Below are positions 1 to 6,324 of a stretch of DNA of 16,204 nt, one piece after another. Location of the stretch: assembly GCA_031259515.1 (NCBI GenBank), contig JAIRLK010000301.1, positions 1-16,204 on the forward strand, given 5' to 3'. This stretch comes from Treponema sp. (GTDB taxonomy: Bacteria > Spirochaetota > Spirochaetia > Treponematales > Breznakiellaceae). A program made the position numbers and the translations under genes. Below the pieces are notes generated by a model, which worked only from the letters and a program-made list of their open reading frames with translations, was not told the origin of the DNA and ran no database searches. Position 1 is the first letter of the stretch; the number at the start of each line of letters is the position of its first letter.

Positions 1-345
1 AGCCGTAATTTGTGGCTTATTGATGATCCGGAGCATACTTTAACGGATGTTGCCGTTATGTACGAGGATCCTCTGGTTGTTTTCCGGGTAGTGGTGATGG
101 ATGTTCCCAAGACCAGCCAGGAAGAACGGCTGGATTTATTCACCAGGCTGTTGGAACTGAATGCCAATGACGTGCTCCACGGCGAGTATGCCCTGGAAGA
201 CGATAAAATAGTTTTGATTAACACTCAGGATTATGAAACCATGGACTATGGCGAATTCGGGTCTACCCTGGATGCCTTCAGTTTGGCCCTGGTTCAGCAT
301 TATCCCATCCTGTCGAAATACCGAAAGGAAACGGCGGATAAATAA
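1..345 (+). CDS. YbjN-like domain protein, 5' end outside window
   Basis: The reading frame is open from the first base and ends with TAA at 343-345, so the true start is probably upstream of the window; a TTG at 10 is only an internal candidate. About 114 residues are visible. They alternate acidic helices and hydrophobic strands (VVFRVVVMDVP near residue 25, then a helix with LFTRLLELNA, then the GEYALEDDKIVLINTQ strand pair). That pattern resembles the YbjN/type-III-chaperone-like fold, a small soluble domain of poorly defined role. The PspA gene starts 39 bp downstream on the same strand, so the two are probably co-transcribed, which hints at a shared envelope-stress or membrane-maintenance function. 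The family assignment rests on pattern only and is moderately certain; the partner inference is from position. Confidence 0.6.
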   Translation, partial: SRNLWLIDDPEHTLTDVAVMYEDPLVVFRVVVMDVPKTSQEERLDLFTRLLELNANDVLHGEYALEDDKIVLINTQDYETMDYGEFGSTLDAFSLALVQHYPILSKYRKETADK

Positions 346-384
346 GCGCCGGTTATGCCGGATATATACAGGAGGTCAGGGAAT

Positions 385-1077
385 ATGGGTATTTTTTCAC
401 GATTGAAAACCCTCATTTCTTCCAATGTAAATGATTTAATTAATAAAGCGGAAAAACCTGAAAAGATGCTCAACCAGTTGCTTATTGACATGAATGAGCA
501 GTTGATTGAATCCAAGAAGGCGGTCGCTCTGGCCATTGCGGACGAGAAGAAGCTGGAGCGGGAACTGCAAAATCAGGAAGCCCAGGCCCGTGAATGGGAG
601 CGGAAAGCAATGCTGGCGGTCCAGGCCGGGAAAGACGATCTGGCCAAGGAGGCTCTCCTTCGCAGACAGGAATACGAAAATAACGCGGCGGAATACCGCA
701 AACAATGGGAAGCCCAGAAAGCTTCGGTGGAGAAGCTGAAAGAAGCCCTGCGGGAACTCCAAAATAAAATAGAAGAAGCCCAGAGAAAGAAGAACCTCCT
801 TATTGCCCGGGCAAAACGGGCGGAAGCCCAGCAGAAGATACAATCGACTATTTCCAGCGTATCCGGCAACCGGACGGCCTTTGACGCCTTTGACCGGATG
901 GCCCAAAAGGTTGATCAGATGGAGGCGGAGGCCGAAGCTGCCAAGGAGCTGGAGGATGTCTCCGCCGACGCCAGTCTGGAAAAGCGCTTTGCGGAACTGG
1001 AAAAATCAGATGCCTCCGCAGACCGTATGCTTCTGGAACTGAAAGAGAAGATGAAAGCCCTGCCGGATAAAAGTTAA
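385..1077 (+). CDS. pspA: PspA/IM30 (Vipp1) family membrane-maintenance protein
   Basis: The 230-residue product is close to the usual family length. It begins with the amphipathic N-terminal helix typical of the family (MGIFSRLKTLISSNVNDLI), followed by KAEKPEKMLNQLL and then a long charged coiled coil to about residue 150 (repeated E/K/Q/A heptads, with the family-like GKDDLAKEALLRR near residue 80). A second helical section covers about 165-225. PspA/IM30 proteins are ESCRT-III-like; they assemble on the cytoplasmic face of the inner membrane and stabilise or remodel it under stress. The start at 385 is preferred over in-frame 355 because GGAGGT at 371-376 sits correctly before it and the N-terminal helix starts there. 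The YbjN-like gene lies just upstream and a terminator just downstream. No PspF-type activator is visible. Confidence 0.93.
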   Translation: MGIFSRLKTLISSNVNDLINKAEKPEKMLNQLLIDMNEQLIESKKAVALAIADEKKLERELQNQEAQAREWERKAMLAVQAGKDDLAKEALLRRQEYENNAAEYRKQWEAQKASVEKLKEALRELQNKIEEAQRKKNLLIARAKRAEAQQKIQSTISSVSGNRTAFDAFDRMAQKVDQMEAEAEAAKELEDVSADASLEKRFAELEKSDASADRMLLELKEKMKALPDKS

Positions 1078-1118
1078 GCCCCTCCGAACTCCCCTGCGGA
1101 AGTTTCGAAATGCGTATA

Positions 1119-1156
1119 AATCCCGTAAACTCTTAGGAGTTTGCGGGATTTTTTGT
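1119..1156 (+). terminator. Rho-independent terminator after pspA
   Basis: A 14-bp stem (1119-1132 with 1137-1150, one G-U pair, 4-base loop TTAG) is followed directly by a run of T to 1154. It lies about 40 bp after the pspA stop. The 3' arm shares the 14-mer CTTAGGAGTTTGCG (1132-1145) with a palindrome inside the broken gene at 13772-13785 (opposite strand), so the stem may derive from a dispersed palindromic element. Confidence 0.9.
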
Positions 1157-1174
1157 AAAAGGGCAAAGCCCCCG

Positions 1175-1223
1175 CGCTTTCTAAGAGCCTGCTGCACGAA
1201 GCGCAGCAGGCTCTTGGAAAGCG
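1175..1223. repeat. 21-bp near-perfect inverted repeat
   Basis: Positions 1175-1195 pair with 1203-1223 over 21 bp with a single T-G mismatch, leaving a 7-base loop (ACGAAGC). It lies only about 20 bp after the pspA terminator and has no clear T-run directly after it, so it is not an obvious second terminator. Its core CTAAGAGCCTGCTGCA (1181-1196) recurs with one change at 11272-11287, and GAGCCTG is also the start of the IS-end repeat at 15902-15916 (opposite strand). It is probably a dispersed mobile-element-derived repeat. Confidence 0.75.
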
Positions 1224-1251
1224 AAATTTTAAGGATTTTATGTTAATTACT

Positions 1252-1493
1252 TGTGGATAACTTGTATAGCTATTTCCGGGACATACGCTGCTGTGTATAT
1301 GTTTGTATACAACGTAGTTTCTGTATTTTAGGGTGATTTTTTAGATCATGTATTTCCTTATACTGTAATGATTTACAGTTCTTAGCCGGGACATTTACCG
1401 CTTCTAAAAGGCAAAGTAGAATTTTGGCGCCGGAACGGGATATACACAGTACCAAACACAAGCAATGTCTCATTGTGGATAAAGTGTGGAAAA
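1252..1493. promoter_or_regulatory. Cluster of DnaA-box-like 9-mers
   Basis: Two exact matches to the reverse complement of the consensus DnaA box TTATCCACA (TGTGGATAA) are at 1252-1260 and 1474-1482. One-mismatch variants are at 1292-1300 (TGTGTATAT), 1440-1448 (ATATACACA, forward orientation) and 1485-1493 (TGTGGAAAA). The stretch 1224-1538 is gene-free and fairly AT-rich. This could be a DnaA-binding regulatory region or an origin-like locus. No dnaA, dnaN, recF or gyrB is in the window, so an origin call is not made. The boxes are seen directly; function is inferred. Confidence 0.4.
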
Positions 1494-1503
1494 AATTCCG
1501 CTC

Positions 1504-1532
1504 TTGCAACAGGGGTTTCCCCGTGTTAAACT
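1504..1532 (+). promoter_or_regulatory. Putative promoter with embedded hairpin
   Basis: TTGCAA (1504-1509) and TAAACT (1527-1532) are 17 bp apart, each matching four of six consensus bases. A hairpin (AACAGGGG 1508-1515, loop TTT, CCCC-G-TGTT 1519-1527) fills the spacer. The GTG start of the next gene is only 6 bases past the -10 box, so transcription would give almost no leader. The promoter is tentative. Confidence 0.3.
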
Positions 1533-1538
1533 TACCTG

Positions 1539-2456
1539 GTGAAAAGTCTTACACGGTTGGCGCTTTTTTTTAGCGTTTGGTTTGCGGTGATTTTACCGGT
1601 TGCTTCCGCAATCCGATATCTTCATGGGTGGATAGATGCCGTCCGCCATATTCCCGCCGAAACTATAGAGATTTTCGCTTCATTGATTTCGGCGGGCCAA
1701 TGGGCGCTTCCTGTAGCCCTGTACGCTTCGGTTTTGCTGACCCTTGCTTATTCCGTTAGGCGGTCCTTCTCCGGCCCTCTGAGTATTCTGTGCGTCTTCC
1801 TCTTGTCTGTGGGCTTTACGACCGGGATATTCCTGGGACTGTTCTACGCGGATTCCTCCCTCGCCTTGCCGGGCCAGGCCGCGCCGCCTGCCCTGGGGAC
1901 CCCGGGACTCATTCTGACCCAAGGAGATACGGCGGTTATTCTGCTGGACGATCCCTTAAATCCCTCAGGTTCCCGGGTAATAGCCGTTCCCAACCGGCCT
2001 CTTATGTATCAGAAAGTCCCCGCTGGTCCGGTCCGGTCCGGTTTTACCCTGCCGCTCATCCCTTTCAAGATAGGGGACCCCTATTTCATGACAAGTTTAT
2101 TCATTGATTTTTCCCTGGCAGCGGGGCAGTTCCGGGACCGGTTGAGCGAGGGGCTTATCCCTTTCGGAATGTACCTGGGCGCCCTCTGCTTTCTCCTGTC
2201 TTCCCTTCGCTGCGTCCTGGAACTGACCTCCTGGCCGCTGGCCAATGTTTTTTTGGGTATCCTGGCTTTCCGGGGCGTACTGGTTGCCGGGACTTTTCTC
2301 GATTCCGGAGAGGTGCGGCAATTCATCAAAGTATTCCTGAAAGTGGATATTCCTCAAACCATAATTACCCCCCTTGTTTTCTGCGGGGCGGCCTTGCTGG
2401 TTATCCTGTATACCGTCCTGGTTAATTTGACCAGAGGCAGGAGGACCGCCCCGTGA
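1539..2456 (+). CDS. Six-helix integral membrane protein, unknown function
   Basis: This 305-residue protein has hydrophobic segments at about residues 5-24, 46-70, 81-103, 207-224, 233-252 and 275-296. Between the third and fourth lies a roughly 100-residue soluble loop (104-205) rich in Pro and Gly with beta-like stretches such as DTAVILLDDPLNPSG. I do not recognise a family. The start is GTG at 1539; there is no good Shine-Dalgarno sequence, but the first membrane helix begins right after it, which supports this start. The next gene starts at 2453 and overlaps its stop by four bases (GTGA), so the two are translationally coupled and probably act together in the inner membrane. Confidence 0.75.
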   Translation: MKSLTRLALFFSVWFAVILPVASAIRYLHGWIDAVRHIPAETIEIFASLISAGQWALPVALYASVLLTLAYSVRRSFSGPLSILCVFLLSVGFTTGIFLGLFYADSSLALPGQAAPPALGTPGLILTQGDTAVILLDDPLNPSGSRVIAVPNRPLMYQKVPAGPVRSGFTLPLIPFKIGDPYFMTSLFIDFSLAAGQFRDRLSEGLIPFGMYLGALCFLLSSLRCVLELTSWPLANVFLGILAFRGVLVAGTFLDSGEVRQFIKVFLKVDIPQTIITPLVFCGAALLVILYTVLVNLTRGRRTAP

Positions 2457-4267
2457 AACTCAAAAAACCGGCGCCCCTTTCTATGCCTAAGCTCTTTATT
2501 TGTTATATCCTGGCTTCCTTCTTTGTTGTGATGGGCTTTAGGCTGCTTTTTCCCGGTGAGCCGCCGCCCCTCTCCTTCTTTTCCCGTTCCTGGCGGCTTA
2601 CCCGGGGGCTTCTTGACTGGATCGGTCTTTTTCCAGCCCTGGCTATGTCGGCTATGGCCGTTCCTTTTGGGTTTCTAAATACCGGCAATAATGAGTATTT
2701 TCCCCCGTTTTCCCCCCAGTTTTTACATGTCCTCAAAGGACCCTTTGCCGTTGCCATAAGCGCCTCCGTGATTTACGGGATTCTCTGTTTCCTGGTTTAC
2801 CCTGCGGTCTGGGGTAAGGAGGCGGACATGCGCTTTCGGGGCCGGCTTTTTTCGGACTCTTACTCCCGCGCCCAGTCCCGGGCCGCCGCCGGGAATTGGG
2901 TTGACGCAGCCCGGTTCCTTGGGGTATGTGAACAGATTTGGCCTAATAGTCCTGACCTTGAAGATCTGCGGTCCCGGATTTTTGTCGAAATGGATGAATA
3001 CCGTTTTGGGCATAGGGAAGAGGCGGGGCCTGGCTTTTCGCCTTCCGCCGCCGTTCAGGGAACCGATGCGGAAGGCCGGTGGATGCCGGTAGACGCGGCG
3101 GAGGCTTTGGTCCTGGCGGAAACCGCCTTCCTGGAGGAGCGGTATTACGACGCCCATTGGCTGGCTACCCTGGCGGGCCGTCTTGCCCGGACGGGCAGTA
3201 TAGAAACCGTGGAAGCGGCCCGGACCGCAAGCCGTGCCTGGAACGCCATTGCCTCTCTGGAGCCGAACAGCCGGGAAACACAGGCGGCGCGGCTTTACCG
3301 CTTAAAGAATGTAGGCTATGAGGCGCTGGTTGCCCAGGACTGGATACGGGGGTATTACCTCTTTAAGGAACTTGAGGGCTTAACCCCCAAAGATCCGGAT
3401 GTGATTAATTTTCTGAATGAATGTGAAGGGGGACTGAGGGAAATTGCCTTCTTCATTGATGAATTTGAAATGAGTTTAGGCGAAATTCTGAGCGGCGCGA
3501 TTTTTTCCATACCCCGCCGGACCGCTTCCGGCGTGTCCTGCGGCCGTATGATCCTGCAAGTCCGGTCTTTGGCGGCCTCTGCGGATTATTCCTTCGGAAT
3601 AGGCGTAGACCTTTTGGTGTTTAACAAGTCCGGGGAGCTTGAAAACTGTGTTGAAGCTCAGTACGCTAAAATCCTGCCCAGAACCCTGGGGGGACGGAAA
3701 CAGACCCTTATCCAGATGCGGGCCCTGGATCGAACGAACAAAAACTGGCGGTGGGAACCCGTATGGGCCGGGCCCGGTAAGCCCGGTTCCATACGATATG
3801 ACGACGGCCTGGAGTTGGGGGATGCTCAGGTACTGCTGGACATGCCTTATGAGGATTTCCTGCTGTCTACCCGTGTCCGCCGGGGGGTGGACAATTTTTT
3901 CATCAGTGAACTTTTTACCGCCGAAAAAGCCTTGGGCGCTTACGGCTATGTGTCCCAGGTATTCGCGGCGGAGATACTGAGCCGTTTTGCCGAGCCGGCC
4001 TACTTCCTGGCCCTGATGATTCTGATTCTCACTATGGGCTGGCGTTACCGCGCCCGCAAGCGGCTCCGGTACCGGAGTCTTCCCATGCTCTTTATTCTCC
4101 CCCTGGTCTTCGCTGGGGCGGTACGCATCTACCAGGCCGCCATGAACATCCTGGGGATCTGGCTCATTCTCTCCCTGTCCCTTATTCCGGCTCTGGCCGT
4201 TACCTTTGCCGGCGCTTTTTTACTTTTTAGCGTGTTTCTCCTCTGCCTTGCCTATCGGCATGACTGA
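2453..4267 (+). CDS. Large membrane protein with TPR-like central region, unknown function
   Basis: The 604-residue product has three N-terminal membrane segments (about 13-33, 55-75, 96-119) and about three at the C-terminus (515-530, 543-559, 567-600). Residues about 130-330 look like a helical repeat solenoid: A/L/Y/F-spaced helices with TPR-like turns such as LEPNSRE (269-275) and LTPKDPDV (310-317). Residues about 335-500 look mixed alpha/beta. No enzymatic motif is evident. The GTG start has an AGGAGG at 2439-2444, eight bases upstream and inside the preceding gene, with which it overlaps by 4 bp. The following DNA-repair-like gene overlaps its end by 8 bp. The topology suggests a scaffold or sensor in the inner membrane with a sizeable soluble domain, partnered by the preceding membrane protein. 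The existence of the gene is certain; its function is not known. Confidence 0.75.
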   Translation: MKLKKPAPLSMPKLFICYILASFFVVMGFRLLFPGEPPPLSFFSRSWRLTRGLLDWIGLFPALAMSAMAVPFGFLNTGNNEYFPPFSPQFLHVLKGPFAVAISASVIYGILCFLVYPAVWGKEADMRFRGRLFSDSYSRAQSRAAAGNWVDAARFLGVCEQIWPNSPDLEDLRSRIFVEMDEYRFGHREEAGPGFSPSAAVQGTDAEGRWMPVDAAEALVLAETAFLEERYYDAHWLATLAGRLARTGSIETVEAARTASRAWNAIASLEPNSRETQAARLYRLKNVGYEALVAQDWIRGYYLFKELEGLTPKDPDVINFLNECEGGLREIAFFIDEFEMSLGEILSGAIFSIPRRTASGVSCGRMILQVRSLAASADYSFGIGVDLLVFNKSGELENCVEAQYAKILPRTLGGRKQTLIQMRALDRTNKNWRWEPVWAGPGKPGSIRYDDGLELGDAQVLLDMPYEDFLLSTRVRRGVDNFFISELFTAEKALGAYGYVSQVFAAEILSRFAEPAYFLALMILILTMGWRYRARKRLRYRSLPMLFILPLVFAGAVRIYQAAMNILGIWLILSLSLIPALAVTFAGAFLLFSVFLLCLAYRHD

Positions 4268-4607
4268 AACTACCCGCCGTATCGTTGAATGTCTCCGCGC
4301 AGTCCCTCCGGGCCGCGTCGCCTGTTACCGGGACGTGGCCCGGGCGGCGGGTCTCCCCAACGGAGCGCGTCAGGTTGTCCGGGTCCTGCACTCCCTATCC
4401 GAGTCCTATTCGCTCCCCTGGCATCGCATCATCCGCGCCGACGGCTCCATAGCCCTGGAAAGCGGTCACGGCGGGGAAGCGCAGATCGCCCTGTTGCGAG
4501 CCGAAGGGGTCGCGGTTTCAAAGGCCGGACGGGTAGACATGGCGCAGTATGATTTTTTTTCGGGAGGCCCGGGGGGCTTTGGGCCCCTGGGGACACGTCC
4601 CCTTTAA
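4260..4607 (+). CDS. Alkyltransferase-like (ATL) protein, MGMT family
   Basis: The 115-residue protein matches the DNA-binding domain of O6-alkylguanine-DNA alkyltransferases: PPGRVACYRDVARAAG (16-31), NGARQVVRVL (34-43, with the Arg-finger region), then PWHRII (53-58). The catalytic Cys of the PCHR motif is Trp (W54), the hallmark of ATL proteins. These bind O6-alkylguanine without removing the alkyl group and flag the lesion for nucleotide excision repair. A start at 4260 fits the family start; an in-frame extension to 4206 would lie entirely inside the preceding gene and adds hydrophobic residues with no family match. There is no Shine-Dalgarno sequence, and the 8-bp overlap with the upstream gene suggests coupled translation. 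The last 14 or so residues (GGPGGFGPLGTRPL) are a glycine-rich extension encoded by G/C-rich repeat-like DNA. Confidence 0.88.
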   Translation: MTETTRRIVECLRAVPPGRVACYRDVARAAGLPNGARQVVRVLHSLSESYSLPWHRIIRADGSIALESGHGGEAQIALLRAEGVAVSKAGRVDMAQYDFFSGGPGGFGPLGTRPL

Positions 4608-4622
4608 GCAGACAAAAAACAA

Positions 4623-4698
4623 AAGAGGTCTACAGATTACGCGGATTACCCGGATTTTTTGTACGAAAACTTCTCTTAAACCGGTGAAAATCTGTGTC
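4623..4698. repeat. Short dispersed-type palindromic repeat
   Basis: GATTACGCG, GATTACCCG and GATTTTTT follow one another (4634-4657), and ACAGATT (4632-4638) has its complement AATCTGT further right (4689-4695). Elements of this build (ACAGATTA...AATCTGT) are frequent in bacterial intergenic regions. No gene is visible in the 180 bp between 4607 and 4790. Confidence 0.4.
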
Positions 4699-4772
4699 GA
4701 ATGTTAGTTCACAATCCATGGACAAGAATTTTTAATGGGCTGACGGGGGGAGACTTCCCCTCCTTAACCTGC

Positions 4773-4778
4773 TATACT
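4773..4778 (+). promoter_or_regulatory. Putative -10 element upstream of yjbQ
   Basis: TATACT matches the consensus in five of six positions. It lies 11 bases before the ATG at 4790, so transcription would begin about 5 bases before the start codon. No Shine-Dalgarno sequence is present, which is consistent with a near-leaderless mRNA. The -35 region is weak (GAGACT at 4750-4755, 17-bp spacing). Confidence 0.4.
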
Positions 4779-4789
4779 CTTACATTGAT

Positions 4790-5200
4790 ATGACATCGTT
4801 AGCTACATTTACCGTTCATACGACCCGTAAGAATGAATGGCTCAATATCTCTGGCGACGTGAGGAAGATCGTCGCGGCTTCCGGCGTGGGCGAGGGGATC
4901 TGCGTAGTTTTTGTACCTCATACCACGGCGGCGGTAACGGTGAACGAAAACGCCGACCCCGATGTGCCGCGGGATGTACTCCTGGCGCTGGACGCCATCT
5001 CCCCGGATCGCCGGGAATTTCACCATAGCGAAGGGAATTCCGCCGCCCATACCAAGACGAGCCTGGTCGGTCCGTCGATTACCCTCATCGTAACCGGCGG
5101 CGCCTTGCTTTTGGGAACCTGGCAGGGAATCTGGTTCAACGAATACGACGGCCCCCGAACCCGTAAGGTCCACGTCCGGGTACTGGGAGAAGCGATATGA
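4790..5200 (+). CDS. yjbQ: YjbQ/UPF0047 family protein (secondary thiamine-phosphate synthase type)
   Basis: The 136-residue product is full length for this family. It has the conserved segments in order: VPHTTAAVTVNEN (42-54), DPDVPRDVL (56-64), HHSEGNSAAHTKTSLVGPS (78-96), GTWQGIWFNEYDGPRTR (109-125). The family forms trimers with His-lined sites; some members complement loss of thiamine-phosphate synthase as a side activity, and the true cellular role is unsettled. It overlaps the following PHP gene by four bases (ATGA), so the pair is an operon. No Shine-Dalgarno sequence precedes the ATG; a good -10 box sits just upstream, so a leaderless transcript is plausible. Confidence 0.93.
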   Translation: MTSLATFTVHTTRKNEWLNISGDVRKIVAASGVGEGICVVFVPHTTAAVTVNENADPDVPRDVLLALDAISPDRREFHHSEGNSAAHTKTSLVGPSITLIVTGGALLLGTWQGIWFNEYDGPRTRKVHVRVLGEAI

Positions 5201-6054
5201 ACGCCGTATCAAAGAGCCTGAAGATGAAGTACCTTTACGAGACTCATTTGCATACGGTTCAGGGGAGCGCCTGTGGAAGCGCCAGGGGACGGGACTATAT
5301 ACGGCGCTACAAAGACATGGGCTATACCGGCATTATCGTGACGGATCATTTCTTCAACGGCAACACGGCCATAGACCGGTATCTGCCCTGGAAGCGGTGG
5401 GTCGAGGGGCATTGCCGCGGCTATGAGGAAGCCCGCCAAGAAGGGGAAAAGATAGGCCTTGATGTCTTCTTTGGCTGGGAAGAGACCTTTGACGACGACG
5501 ATTACCTGGTTTACGGCCTGGGGAAGGAATGGCTCCTGGAACACCCCGAAGTTGTCCATTGGACCGTTTCCCGACAGTACGAAGAGGTCCATAAGTACGG
5601 CGGCTGTGTGGTTCAGGCCCATCCTTTTCGGGACGGGGCGTACATTTCCCATATATATCTTTCCCCCCGCTGGGTAGACGCCGTAGAAGCGGCCAACGGC
5701 GGCAATGATCGGTCCTTCGACGCCCTGGCCATGAGCTATGCGAAGGCCCTGAATCTTCCGGTTACCGCCGGTTCGGACATCCATGGCTGCGGCCAGCTTG
5801 AGAACGGCCCGATCTTCGGGGTTTATCTGGACAAAAAGATGGAAACCCTTCAGGACTATGTTCAGGCCATACGGGAAAACGCTATCGCCGGGTTGCAGGC
5901 CCCCGAAGACCGCTGCCTGTTACGCGGGGACGAAGACATTCCCGGACAGGTATATATCCGGGAAGAGGAGGACTGCGTAAGGCGGCTGCGTTTGGGAGAG
6001 TATGCTGCCGGAGACTTTAGCGCCTTGGCCGCCGGGCGCCCAAAAACGCCTTAA
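5197..6054 (+). CDS. PHP-domain metal-dependent phosphoesterase
   Basis: The 285-residue protein shows the PHP metal-site signature: H17 and H19 in ETHLHT, D50/H51 in IIVTDHF, E95 in GWEE, H142 in QAHPF and D194/H196 in AGSDIHG. This arrangement of His, Asp and Glu is the usual di- or trinuclear metal centre of the family, whose members hydrolyse phosphomonoesters such as histidinol phosphate or nucleotides. The substrate cannot be read from the sequence. Start at 5197 is supported by GGGAGA at 5185-5190, six bases upstream within yjbQ; M10 would also leave the domain whole. The coupling with yjbQ suggests a joint metabolic or phosphate-ester clean-up role. The last 25 residues or so are low-conservation tail. 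Confidence 0.9.
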   Translation: MNAVSKSLKMKYLYETHLHTVQGSACGSARGRDYIRRYKDMGYTGIIVTDHFFNGNTAIDRYLPWKRWVEGHCRGYEEARQEGEKIGLDVFFGWEETFDDDDYLVYGLGKEWLLEHPEVVHWTVSRQYEEVHKYGGCVVQAHPFRDGAYISHIYLSPRWVDAVEAANGGNDRSFDALAMSYAKALNLPVTAGSDIHGCGQLENGPIFGVYLDKKMETLQDYVQAIRENAIAGLQAPEDRCLLRGDEDIPGQVYIREEEDCVRRLRLGEYAAGDFSALAAGRPKTP

Positions 6055-6147
6055 ACCGCAATAGCGGCGCCAATAGGAACGGGGTGGTGAGGGAGCGTAT
6101 GCTGTTGGTGGAGTCCCATTGCGTTTTGACAAATTGCCCGGAACCTC

Positions 6148-6176
6148 TTGACATTATCATTTCGATTCGCTAGAGT
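6148..6176 (+). promoter_or_regulatory. Promoter of tRNA-Ala
   Basis: A perfect -35 TTGACA (6148-6153) is followed after 17 bp by TAGAGT (6171-6176). The expected start is near 6183, about 7 bases before the mature tRNA 5' end. Confidence 0.75.
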
Positions 6177-6189
6177 TTTAATACAAACC

Positions 6190-6263
6190 GGGGGTGTAGC
6201 TCAGTTGGCTAGAGCGTTTGAATGGCATTCAAAAGGTCAGGGGTTCAATTCCCCTTACCTCCA
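6190..6263 (+). tRNA. tRNA-Ala (anticodon GGC)
   Basis: A complete 74-nt cloverleaf folds here. The acceptor stem is 6190-6196 with 6256-6262 and contains the G3-U70 pair (6192-6260) that identifies alanine tRNAs. The D stem is GCTC/GAGC (6199-6202, 6212-6215). The anticodon stem is TTTGA/TCAAA with loop ATGGCAT, anticodon GGC at 6224-6226. The T stem is AGGGG/CCCCT with loop TTCAATT. The discriminator is A6263 and the CCA end is not encoded. No T-run terminator separates it from the next gene 61 bp downstream, so read-through into that gene is possible. Confidence 0.97.
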
Positions 6264-6324
6264 AAAGGTTTAGAAAATAAAATTTAATAAAGTACATCAA
6301 TTAATATAATGGTTCAGGGTGATA

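Noticed and set aside
1252..1493. Definite replication origin
   Set aside because: The boxes are suggestive, but none of the usual origin-linked genes is present, so only a regulatory cluster is annotated.
1270..1509. 79-residue minus-strand open frame
   Set aside because: It covers the DnaA-box region, has no motif and mixed composition; likely chance.
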